Source: Verrucomicrobiota bacterium (GTDB lineage Bacteria; Verrucomicrobiota; Verrucomicrobiae; Limisphaerales; UBA11358). From it: a DNA stretch of 5,184 nt. This document shows, one piece after another, positions 1-5,184 of this stretch. The notes under the pieces were generated by a model. It was not told where the DNA came from. It saw only the letters and a list, made by a program, of their open reading frames with translations, and made no database searches. The DNA lies in NCBI GenBank assembly GCA_014860005.1, contig JACZKP010000054.1:1-5184 (forward strand), read 5' to 3'. A program made the translations under genes and the position numbers. Position 1 is the stretch's first letter, and each line of letters starts with the position of its first letter.

Positions 1-162
1 TCGATCGAAGAGGATTGAGAAAAGGGAAGGACGGCGCTGACGGCACTTCGCCCATACTGCGATCCTAAACGCAGCCGGATTTCGGATGACAATTCGGCCA
101 GAAAACGGCACTTCTTACGACGGCACTGCGGCACTTAACACTTCAATTCCAAAGTCGAACCC
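1..162. other. 5' flank without a convincing gene
   Basis: All three forward frames are interrupted here: frame 1 by TGA at 16-18 and TAA at 136-138, frame 2 by TGA at 38-40, and frame 3 by stops near 69 and 87. A 35-codon frame-2 reading from ATG 86 to TGA 193 has no recognisable motif. The word CGGCACT occurs four times (41, 106, 121, 129). The TAA at 136 closes frame 1 just upstream of the YD-repeat reading, so any N-terminal part of that gene is lost, lies in another frame, or never existed. I see no clear promoter or ribosome binding site. Confidence 0.5.
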
Positions 163-1419
163 GTGGCCGGAGCCAACACGTGGAAATTGCTGACCTGGCA
201 AGGAGGCGTGGAAACCTGGGACGGGGCCACTGATTTGGGGCCCTTTCAAACGCGTCACGGCGAATATCGGGGCGAACTGGCCCGAGTCAGCAATGCGGAC
301 ATCGAGTGGACGAATTCGGCGAGGCTGGTTTACCGGCATTTCAGCCAGGACGACACCAACGTCATGGTCCGCTACGACGATTACAGCCGGCAGATCGAGA
401 CGGTGAATGCCTTGGGGCACTCGAATCGGCGGGAATATGGCGTCCCGAATAAACGGCAGGTCAACACCACCGATCCCGAAGGCTTTAAATGGATCGAAAC
501 CTATGACCGCAAGGGGCGCGTCATCGCCCAGCGGAATCCGCTGGGTCACGTGACGCACGTCACCTACGACGACCACGGCAACCGGATTTCCACGACGGAT
601 CCGCTGGGCAACACTTCCTGGTTTGCTTACGACGACCGCGGCAACATGATCGCCCAGACCAATGCCCTCGGCGAAGTCAGCCGCACGACCTACCATCCGA
701 TCTTCAACAACCCCCTGACCCAGACGGATCCGCTGGGCTGGGTCACCACCAACACCTACGACGCCAAGGGCAACCTGCTGGCGCAGCGCGATGCTCTCGG
801 CACGCTGGCCACTTACGCCTACGATTCCCGCGGGCTTGTGGCAACGGAGACAGACGCCAACGGGAATACGAATCGGTTCGAGTATGACGCCGCTGGATTC
901 CGCGTGAAAGAAACCGACGCCGCCGGGTTCACCCGGCACATTCGCCCCAACGAGATCGGTTGGACGCTGGCCATCACCAACGCGCTGGGAGAAGTCACCA
1001 CCTACGACCACGACCTAAACGGCAACACGGTGCGCACTTTGGACCCGTTGGGCCGGTTCTATGCCGGGACGTACGACGCCAACGGCAACCTGCTTACGCA
1101 GACCGATCCCAAGGGCCAGCAGGCCCGCTACACGTACGACGCGTTGAATCAGAAGACGGTGGAAGTGGACCGGAGCGGCGGCACCAACCGGTTCGCTTAC
1201 ACCCCGCTGGGCAACCAGTCCGCGTTCACAAACGCCCTCGGTCGTGTCACTCTGTTCTCCTACGACGCGGCCAACCGCGAGACGAACACCGTGGACGCGC
1301 TCGGCCATTCCGTCCGCACCCTTTACGACGCCAACGGTAACGCGATTGCCATCATTGACTCCCTGGGTCAGCGCTGGACGAAGGTTTTGGATCAACTCGT
1401 TCCTTTACGACGACAATGA
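163..1419 (+). CDS. YD-repeat protein, N-terminal fragment (frame 1)
   Basis: This 418-residue reading opens with about 65 residues that are not repeats, including 'WKLLTWQGGVETWDG'. It then runs into YD repeats of the form YDxxGNxxxxTDPLG at a spacing of about 20-21 residues. Clear units begin at about 370 (YDDYSR), 565 (YDDHGN), 628 (YDDRGN), 757 (YDAKGN), 1072 (YDANGN) and 1324 (YDANGN), about 15 units in all. One unit is degenerate ('YHPIFNN') and another lacks its YD ('RPNEIG'). The last meaningful residues are 'SLGQRWTKV' near 1384. The remaining residues to the TGA at 1417-1419 read 'LDQLVPLRRQ', which does not look like this family and is probably out-of-frame sequence. Coding character is strong: the repeats are conserved in protein while third positions vary. 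The GTG start is only the first available after the upstream TAA. Confidence 0.8.
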   Translation: MAGANTWKLLTWQGGVETWDGATDLGPFQTRHGEYRGELARVSNADIEWTNSARLVYRHFSQDDTNVMVRYDDYSRQIETVNALGHSNRREYGVPNKRQVNTTDPEGFKWIETYDRKGRVIAQRNPLGHVTHVTYDDHGNRISTTDPLGNTSWFAYDDRGNMIAQTNALGEVSRTTYHPIFNNPLTQTDPLGWVTTNTYDAKGNLLAQRDALGTLATYAYDSRGLVATETDANGNTNRFEYDAAGFRVKETDAAGFTRHIRPNEIGWTLAITNALGEVTTYDHDLNGNTVRTLDPLGRFYAGTYDANGNLLTQTDPKGQQARYTYDALNQKTVEVDRSGGTNRFAYTPLGNQSAFTNALGRVTLFSYDAANRETNTVDALGHSVRTLYDANGNAIAIIDSLGQRWTKVLDQLVPLRRQ

Positions 1420-1860
1420 CAACCCGGTGGTCCTGTCCCGCTCCGGCTCCGGCCCGGCGACCATCAGCCAGTTCGCTTACGACGCCCTGGATCGCGTCCA
1501 GCAACACACCGACGCTTACAACAAGACCGTTCGCTACCAGTATGACGCCGCGGGCCGGTTGACGTCGCTCACGTATCCGGACGGCAAGGTGTTGACCAAT
1601 CGCTACGACGCGTTGGACCGGTTGACGGAGCAGGTCTTTCAGTTCAGCGCACAACAGGCGTTCACAAACAGCTACGCGTACGACCCGATGGGACGGCTGA
1701 TCCGCCGCGGCTATCCCAACGGCATCGTTCAGACCAACACGTTTGACGTCGTTGGTCGCCTTACTGGCCTCGCCCACGCGCCTCTCAGTCCTCAGCCTTC
1801 GAAGCTTAACGTCGCGTTTGGTTTTGCCTTCGACCGCAACGGCAACACCATCCAGTCGAA
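370..1860 (+). repeat. YD-repeat tract, unit about 60-63 bp
   Basis: About 22 coding units follow YDxxGNxxxxTDPLG, typically 20-21 codons each; for example the TAC codons at 565 and 628 are 63 bp apart. Units are diverged at DNA level, but short words such as TACGACGCCAACGG recur exactly (1072 and 1324). The tract crosses the first frameshift without losing its protein periodicity, which is the main evidence that fragments 1 and 2 are one gene. Spacing widens in frame 2 (about 1390-1860), as YD tracts often do towards their end. Confidence 0.85.
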
Positions 1861-2335
1861 AGCCCAGGGAACATTCTCGTGGCCATTGCCGACACCCCGG
1901 CAGGAACAGGCCCGCTTCACTCCCGCCGCCCGGCTGCCCCAGCAGCAGTTGCCCGCGTTGTCGGAAGTTCCGCAAACCGCGCCTGTCACCCAGATCTTGC
2001 CGTCACCGAACCGGGGGCGGGACATCGCACAGGTGAACCTTCGAATTTGGGATGCGGAGGGCAGCCCCTCCCTGCCGGAGTTGGCGTATCAACTACCGGA
2101 GACGACGGCTTGGTCGAAGGGCACGATCGCGGCCATCAACGGCACCGCTCCGCGTTTTGTGGCCAGTCAATCAGCCGGACGGACTGACGCACCAGGTGAG
2201 TTGGGATGCGGCGCGCGATCTCGGCCCGGGCTTCACCAACACCGTTACGCTGCGTGCGCGGGCGCAGGACTACGCGATGACGGGCGCGTGGTCGCCTCCG
2301 GTGGCTTACGTCGTGCAGAACTCCCTGGCCAATAA
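1391..2335 (+). CDS. YD-repeat protein, middle fragment (frame 2)
   Basis: The YD reading resumes in frame 2 with 'INSFLYDDNDNPVV'. Further units are YDALDR (about 1479), YDAAGR, YDALDR, YDPMGR, FDVVGR and FDRNGN (about 1831), so seven in this frame. After 'GTFSWPLP' (about 1868) the repeats stop and a proline- and glutamine-rich linker follows (about 1890-1990). Next comes a module starting 'PVTQILPSPN' and containing 'VNLRIWDAEG' and 'LAYQLPETTAW', of a type I associate with verrucomicrobial extracellular proteins, with no firm function. Meaningful sequence ends near 'FVASQ' (about 2170). From there to the TAA at 2333-2335 frame 2 reads cysteine- and arginine-rich out-of-frame sequence. The frame has an upstream ATG at 1244, but bases 1244-1384 code in frame 1, so I begin at the point where the homology switches. 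On its own this piece has no believable start. Confidence 0.7.
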   Translation: MNSFLYDDNDNPVVLSRSGSGPATISQFAYDALDRVQQHTDAYNKTVRYQYDAAGRLTSLTYPDGKVLTNRYDALDRLTEQVFQFSAQQAFTNSYAYDPMGRLIRRGYPNGIVQTNTFDVVGRLTGLAHAPLSPQPSKLNVAFGFAFDRNGNTIQSKAQGTFSWPLPTPRQEQARFTPAARLPQQQLPALSEVPQTAPVTQILPSPNRGRDIAQVNLRIWDAEGSPSLPELAYQLPETTAWSKGTIAAINGTAPRFVASQSAGRTDAPGELGCGARSRPGLHQHRYAACAGAGLRDDGRVVASGGLRRAELPGQ

Positions 2336-2831
2336 TCCGCGCGCGTATGCCGACTTCGCCACCACGGCTCAGGGCCTGCCAGTAAACATTGACGTGCTGG
2401 CCAACGATACCGTCGAGAACAGCGCACCCAAGCTCATTGCCGGCCTTGGCATGCCGGCTCATGGCCTCGCGATCACCAACCTCAACCGGACGGTTCGCTA
2501 CACGCCCGCCTCCACCTTCACCGGCACCGACCAGTTCACTTACACCCTGACGGACGGCGCGGGCGCTTACAGCATGGCCACCGTCACGGTGACGGTCACT
2601 CCGGGAGGCCCGGTGATGATTCTGCTGGGGTCGCCTTCGCTCCAGGGCGGCAACCAGTTCAGCATGACCATCACCGGCCCGGTTGGCGCTTACCAGGTGG
2701 AGTTCTCGACGAACCTTACCAGTTGGTCCGCAGTTCGGGTGCTGACCAACATCACCGGCGTTGTGCCCTTTACCGATGAGGTGCCACACCATGCCCCCGC
2801 ACGGTTCTATCGGGCGTTCTTAATGCCATGA
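2172..2831 (+). CDS. C-terminal fragment: cadherin/Tandem-95-like domain plus verrucomicrobial terminal domain (frame 3)
   Basis: The reading continues in frame 3 with 'QPDGLTHQVSWDAARDLG' and 'PVAYVVQ', completing the module begun in frame 2. About 90 residues (2340-2607) then match the Tandem-95 / Big_9 cadherin-like pattern: 'VNIDVLANDT', 'RTVRYTPASTFTGTDQFTY', 'LTDGAGAY' and 'ATVTVTVTP'. These are calcium-binding-type beta-sandwich folds common in bacterial adhesins. The last 70 or so residues have 'GAYQVEFSTNLTSWSAV', 'FTDE' and 'ARFYRAFLMP', a terminal beta-rich domain often seen at the ends of verrucomicrobial secreted proteins. The stop is TGA 2829-2831. Frame 3 is open from an ATG at 2052, but 2052-2150 codes in frame 2. 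If translated alone, GTG 2196 or ATG 2277 could serve, though neither has a good Shine-Dalgarno. The domain calls are from motif memory, not a search. Confidence 0.7.
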   Translation, partial: QPDGLTHQVSWDAARDLGPGFTNTVTLRARAQDYAMTGAWSPPVAYVVQNSLANNPRAYADFATTAQGLPVNIDVLANDTVENSAPKLIAGLGMPAHGLAITNLNRTVRYTPASTFTGTDQFTYTLTDGAGAYSMATVTVTVTPGGPVMILLGSPSLQGGNQFSMTITGPVGAYQVEFSTNLTSWSAVRVLTNITGVVPFTDEVPHHAPARFYRAFLMP

Positions 2832-2841
2832 TCTGTGCCGA

Positions 2842-3036
2842 TTAATTCTGCCAAGCAGCGAGACTGAAATCGTGACAGGCCTTGAATTCCAGCTTGTGCC
2901 TGCCATGGCGCAGGCGTAGGGAATAAGTATTGGCCTCCAATTGGTCGCCAATTCCATCACGACAGAAAGGCCACTGTATGCGCTTCTGCTTCTGGATTTC
3001 CCAGAGGGTGGGAAGTGTTGTCACCTTTGGCCACAC
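2842..3036 (-). CDS. Doubtful small ORF, 64 aa, unknown
   Basis: This is a minus-strand reading from a GTG (complement of 3034-3036) with a composition mixed enough to be a small basic protein: 'LWEIQKQKR', 'WPFCRDG', 'YSLRLRHGRHK'. It does not lie opposite a coding region, so it is not a simple shadow of a gene. I recognise no family, signal peptide or membrane segment, and saw no strong Shine-Dalgarno. A length of 64 codons is well within chance for DNA of this composition. It could also be the remnant of a longer gene. Confidence 0.15.
   Translation of the reverse strand: MWPKVTTLPTLWEIQKQKRIQWPFCRDGIGDQLEANTYSLRLRHGRHKLEFKACHDFSLAAWQN
2898..2915. other. GC-rich hairpin in the intergenic region
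   Basis: GCCTGC at 2898-2903 pairs with GCAGGC at 2910-2915 around a 6-nt loop, and the centre includes the palindrome GCCATGGC. It starts 66 bases after the YD gene's stop. There is no U-tract after it, so it is not a standard intrinsic terminator. It may slow transcription, protect a 3' end, or mean nothing. Confidence 0.35.
2939..2953. other. Short hairpin / inverted repeat AATTGG-TCG-CCAATT
   Basis: A perfect 6-bp inverted repeat with a 3-nt spacer. Its left arm is also part of the palindrome CCAATTGG (2937-2944). It lies 158 bases upstream of the GloVer gene's ATG. It could be an operator-like dyad or a weak stem-loop; no regulator is indicated. Confidence 0.3.
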
Positions 3037-3099
3037 CTCGCCGCGAACTTCCGCTGTAACACTGAATTCCGACGTCTGTCGCTATCGAACCCCGCAACC

Positions 3100-3105
3100 A
3101 AGGAT
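3100..3105 (+). promoter_or_regulatory. Ribosome binding site of the GloVer-repeat gene
   Basis: The stretch AAGGAT contains AGGA at 3101-3104, which ends 7 nt before the ATG at 3112. That is a normal Shine-Dalgarno spacing. It supports ATG 3112 as the start, in agreement with the signal peptide that follows at once. Confidence 0.6.
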
Positions 3106-3111
3106 CGTTTC

Positions 3112-5184
3112 ATGAAGACAACCACAAGAATCACGGACTGCCACCGACCACAGGAACTTCCGTTCGCTGGATTGGGCTTATTGCTTGTGTGGTTGTGCCT
3201 CATAACAACCAGCATTTCGGCGCAGCACTACCAAGTCCTCCATCATTTCAACGGTGACGATGGCCGTGAGCCGCTGTCGTTGGTCGTGTCCGGCACAAGG
3301 CTGTACGGCACCGCTTGGGGCGGCAGCTTCCACTCCGGCGTCCTCTTCAAGCTCAACACCGATGGCAGCGAGTTCACCGTGCTCAAGGAGTTCGCTTACA
3401 CCAACGGGTCCACGCCGATGAACTTGTTGCTGTCCGGCTCAACGCTTTTCGGGATTACCTACCAAGGCGGCGCGCGAGGGGGCGGCATCGTCTTCAAGAT
3501 CAACACGGACGGTAGTGGGTTTACCATTCTCAAACACCTCGGCGAGGCCAGCAACCGTGCGGGAGTCTCCGGACTGGCAATGTCCGGCACCACGCTGTAC
3601 GGGACGACGACTTTGGGTGGAGCGGATGAGCTTGGCTCGCTTTTCAAGCTGGAAACCGACGGCAGCGGTTTCAGTGTGCTACGGGAATTGACCTTGTACG
3701 GTAGTGGAATACACCCGCAGAGCCCGGTCGTGGACGGTTTGACTTTGTATGGGACGGCACTCGGCGGTGGAAGCGGCGGCGGCTCGGTATTCCGGCTCCA
3801 CACGGATGGCAGCGGCTTCTCGGTCCTGAAGCTCTTTACTGGTCCCGACGGACATTACCCTGGCATGGTATTGCAGTCATCCGGAACCGCGCTCCACGGC
3901 GTCACTACCTTTGGCGGCTATTCGTGGAACGGCAAGGCGGGCTCTGGTTACGGAACCGTCTTCAACCTCAACACCGACGGCAGCAATTTTACCGTGCTGA
4001 AACAATTCGACGGCACCAACGGTGCCCATCCGCGGCACTTGCTGATGGCCGGCTCAATGCTCTACGGGCTTGCCAGCGGAGGAGGGTGCTACGAGAAAGG
4101 GACGCTGTTCCAGATGCAGACCGACGGGACTGGCTTCACCGCAATCGAGAGCTTCACCGGCGGTCACGGGGCTGGAAGCGGATGTTTGGTGCTCTCAGGT
4201 GACACGTTGTTTGGGACGACCGTGTCAGGCGGAATCGCGGATAAAGGCGTGATCTTCAGTCGCCCCCTCGGTCCGCTGCCGCCTGCCATTCTGGCGGCGC
4301 CACAGAGTCAGACAATCGAGAAAGGGCGCACTATGGAGTTCGCCGTGGAGGCCTCGGGCCATCCTGCTTTTCAATGGTTCTTCAACCACACCAACGTCGT
4401 GGTGACCGGCACCGGCCCGTTCTTGCAATTGACCAACGTTCAGCCGTCTCAGGCCGGGGATTACACCGTGGTTTTGAGCAACGCGGTCGGAGTGGTGACG
4501 AGCACCCCTGCGATCCTCACTGTGGTCCCGCTTACGATTGCCATCCCGCCCCGCAGTCAAACCGTCGAAGAAGGTGGCACTGTGGAGTTCCGCGTGGAGA
4601 CCATTGGTTACCCCGAAACTTATCAGTGGTACTTCAACGCAATTCATCTGCTCGCGGGTGAAACCAACGCCGTGCTCCGTCTGGACAGCGCCCAACTCGC
4701 GCATGCGGGATCCTACACCGTCATCATTGCCAACGATGCTGGAGCCGTGACCAGTCCCCCGGCCAGCCTCACGGTGATTCCCTTGGGCACCATCCCGGTG
4801 GCCAGTCCCACCGAAGGGGCATTGCGCGCGGCCATGGCTGGAGCGCAACCAGTGACCTTCGCCTGTGACGGCGACATCCGCCTGAGCCGACCCATTGACA
4901 TCGTCGGTGACAAGGTTCTCGACGGCAGTGGCCGTCAGGTAACGATTAGTGGCGGCGGTCTTGTGCGTGTGTTTGACGTCCCCACCAACTCGATGTTGAC
5001 ACTGGTGAACCTGACGATTGCAAACGGAATGAGCACGAACGGTGGCGGGGTGTACATTGCGGGCGGCACGGTCAGGGCTACAAACTGTGTTTTCTGGAAT
5101 AATCAGGCCCGGGGACTGGAAGCCTCATACGAGAGCTCCGCAACGGCCGCAGACGATGGATGCGGCGGCGCGGTTTACAGCGAG
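3112..5184 (+). CDS. GloVer-repeat, Ig-like and beta-helix secreted protein (3' end beyond the window)
   Basis: This frame is open from ATG 3112 to the last base, 691 codons with no stop, so the gene is cut by the window edge. A signal peptide is visible: positive N-terminus, hydrophobic 'LGLLLVWLCLI' (residues 21-31) and likely cleavage after A37 in 'SISA/QH'. Residues 42-383 hold six GloVer repeats (TIGR03803 type) ending in 'LFKLNTDGSxFTVL', with TDG(S/T) at residues 83, 132, 182, 231, 288 and 337, and a degenerate seventh ('GVIFSRPL', 379-386). Residues 392-473 and 474-557 are two Ig-like domains with core Trp at 422 and 506 and 'AGDYTVVLSN' or 'AGSYTVIIAN' ends. From about 567 a right-handed beta-helix begins ('VLDGSG', 'VTISGGG', 'GGGVYIAGG', 'FWNN', 'CGGAVY'). 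GloVer repeats probably form a propeller-like structure; the name links them to choice-of-anchor proteins, but the anchor is out of view. The protein is likely exported and surface-bound or secreted; substrate or partner is unknown. The start is supported by AGGA at 3101. Confidence 0.88.
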   Translation, partial: MKTTTRITDCHRPQELPFAGLGLLLVWLCLITTSISAQHYQVLHHFNGDDGREPLSLVVSGTRLYGTAWGGSFHSGVLFKLNTDGSEFTVLKEFAYTNGSTPMNLLLSGSTLFGITYQGGARGGGIVFKINTDGSGFTILKHLGEASNRAGVSGLAMSGTTLYGTTTLGGADELGSLFKLETDGSGFSVLRELTLYGSGIHPQSPVVDGLTLYGTALGGGSGGGSVFRLHTDGSGFSVLKLFTGPDGHYPGMVLQSSGTALHGVTTFGGYSWNGKAGSGYGTVFNLNTDGSNFTVLKQFDGTNGAHPRHLLMAGSMLYGLASGGGCYEKGTLFQMQTDGTGFTAIESFTGGHGAGSGCLVLSGDTLFGTTVSGGIADKGVIFSRPLGPLPPAILAAPQSQTIEKGRTMEFAVEASGHPAFQWFFNHTNVVVTGTGPFLQLTNVQPSQAGDYTVVLSNAVGVVTSTPAILTVVPLTIAIPPRSQTVEEGGTVEFRVETIGYPETYQWYFNAIHLLAGETNAVLRLDSAQLAHAGSYTVIIANDAGAVTSPPASLTVIPLGTIPVASPTEGALRAAMAGAQPVTFACDGDIRLSRPIDIVGDKVLDGSGRQVTISGGGLVRVFDVPTNSMLTLVNLTIANGMSTNGGGVYIAGGTVRATNCVFWNNQARGLEASYESSATAADDGCGGAVYSE
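3235..4260 (+). repeat. Six tandem GloVer repeats plus a degenerate seventh
   Basis: Each unit has 'LxGTxxxGG' followed by '(V/L)F+LxTDGSGF(T/S)VL'. The TDG positions are 49, 50, 49, 57 and 49 residues apart, so the usual period is about 147-150 bp. The unit before residue 288 is longer by about 8 residues, with an insert around 'GYSWNGKAGSGYG' (about 3919-3956). Sequence varies between units mostly at synonymous and surface-type positions, which suggests old duplication under selection and not a recent expansion. Confidence 0.8.
4285..4782 (+). repeat. Tandem pair of Ig-like domains, 83-residue period
   Basis: The two copies align from 'PQSQTIEKG' (P397) to 'PRSQTVEEG' (P480), exactly 83 residues apart. 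Shared features are 'T(M/V)EFxVE', 'QW(F/Y)FN', 'AG(D/S)YTV' and 'LTV(V/I)P'. This is the type of immunoglobulin domain often chained in verrucomicrobial extracellular proteins, where it acts as a stalk or spacer between functional domains. No cysteine pair is seen, as is usual in bacterial versions. Confidence 0.75.

Larger units (their letters stand above)
163..2831 (+). pseudogene. YD-repeat (RHS-type) surface protein gene, broken by two +1 frameshifts
   Basis: Three consecutive readings in frames 1, 2 and 3 join into one sensible protein. They give about 22 YD repeats (about 370-1860), a module with 'VNLRIWDAEG' (about 1980-2325), a cadherin/Tandem-95-like domain (about 2340-2607) and a C-terminal domain with 'STNLTSW' and 'RFYRAF' (about 2611-2828). 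The shifts lie near 1385-1390 and 2155-2172. Each needs one base removed, and each is at or next to a TTTT run. Correcting both gives about 888 residues from GTG 163. YD-repeat proteins are secreted or surface-exposed and often form a hollow beta-shell, with roles in adhesion or in carrying toxins. Here I see no signal peptide, no RHS core motif of the 'YDPxxGRF' kind and no toxin domain. The start is uncertain: GTG 163 has no Shine-Dalgarno, AGGAGG at 201-206 is only 1 nt from an in-frame GTG at 208, and the first in-frame ATG is at 364. Genuine decay and sequencing error cannot be told apart from the sequence alone. Confidence 0.75.
2832..3111. other. Intergenic region between the two surface-protein genes
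   Basis: This 280-bp stretch separates the TGA of the YD gene from the ATG of the GloVer gene. It contains a GC-rich hairpin (2898-2915), an AT-flanked hairpin (2939-2953) and a Shine-Dalgarno-like site just before the downstream ATG. No hairpin is followed by a T tract, so I call no intrinsic terminator. A TTGTCA at 3018-3023 resembles a -35 box, but nothing resembles a -10 at the right distance, so no promoter is called. Two short ORFs (minus 2842-3036, plus 2930-3115) cross it, and neither has convincing coding character. The length and the separate Shine-Dalgarno fit two independent transcription units, but do not prove it. Confidence 0.6.

Noticed and set aside
115..1011. A 298-residue minus-strand ORF opposite the YD repeats
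   Set aside because: It is the antisense of a repeat tract with a strong codon bias, and its Val/Gly/Arg/Ile-rich repeating sequence ('VVVVGDV', 'AQRIRRG') mirrors the YD units. The + strand reading has clear family motifs.
1380..1392. Programmed ribosomal frameshifting at the TTTT run
   Set aside because: There is no slippery heptamer of a known kind, no downstream pseudoknot that I can see and no upstream stop codon arrangement. A second similar break in the same gene makes lesion or sequencing error more likely.
1352..1975. A 207-residue minus-strand ORF across the first frameshift
   Set aside because: It is antisense to YD coding sequence, with no motif and no start signal. It is long only because GC-rich DNA has few stops on this frame.
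2136..2792. A 218-residue minus-strand ORF opposite the C-terminal domains
   Set aside because: It is rich in Arg, His and Gly with no recognisable domain, while the + strand shows Tandem-95-like and terminal-domain motifs.
2832..3111. Polymorphic-toxin immunity gene after the YD gene
   Set aside because: The small ORFs here have no immunity-protein features, and the YD protein has no toxin domain that would need one.
2930..3115. A 61-residue + strand ORF whose TGA overlaps the GloVer gene's ATG (ATGA), suggesting translational coupling
   Set aside because: The ATGA overlap is attractive, but the protein is Ser/Arg-rich with no motif and no Shine-Dalgarno that I can see, and it runs through the hairpin region. 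Chance is the simpler explanation.
4225..4848. A 207-residue minus-strand ORF opposite the Ig-like domains
   Set aside because: It is a shadow of the open + strand frame, which has a signal peptide and clear Ig-like repeats.

Overview
The window looks like part of a verrucomicrobial genome, probably from the Pedosphaera/Limisphaera side of the phylum. Four things suggest this, all from family knowledge without a database search. There is a long YD-repeat (RHS-type) protein. It ends in a domain with an 'STNLTSW ... FTDE ... RFYRA' signature, which I associate with verrucomicrobial surface proteins. The second gene has six tandem 'TDGSGFTVL' repeats of the GloVer type (TIGR03803). Those repeats are followed by Ig-like domains with 'AGDYTVVLSNAVG' ends. 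The DNA is moderately GC-rich and both genes lie on the + strand.

Bases 1-162 hold no convincing gene. They carry scattered CGGCACT words and stops in all three forward frames. Bases 163-2831 are one YD-repeat gene whose reading frame is broken twice. Frame 1 carries about 15 YD repeats and ends at 1419. The homologous reading moves to frame 2 near 1385-1390, with about seven more YD repeats and then a junction module. It moves to frame 3 near 2155-2172, with the rest of the module, a cadherin/Tandem-95-like Ig domain and the terminal domain, ending at 2831. Each break is a +1 shift, as if one base had been inserted, and each lies at or beside a TTTT run. Removing one base at each site gives a continuous product of about 888 residues. 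The gene is therefore either a pseudogene or an intact gene with two homopolymer errors. It has no signal peptide or clear ribosome binding site, and no RHS core or toxin tip is visible.

Bases 2832-3111 are intergenic. They hold two small hairpins, a doubtful minus-strand small ORF and a Shine-Dalgarno-like AAGGA before the next gene. Bases 3112-5184 are the start of a large secreted protein that runs off the window after 691 codons. It has a signal peptide, six GloVer repeats plus a degenerate seventh, two Ig-like domains, and the start of a right-handed beta-helix with FxxN and GGxx motifs like those of chlamydial polymorphic membrane proteins.

Both genes encode repeat-built extracellular or surface proteins, but nothing shows that they work together. 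I see no RNA gene, CRISPR array, insertion sequence or defence/toxin module. The points most worth following up are the double frameshift and the unusual domain order of each protein, not a new system.
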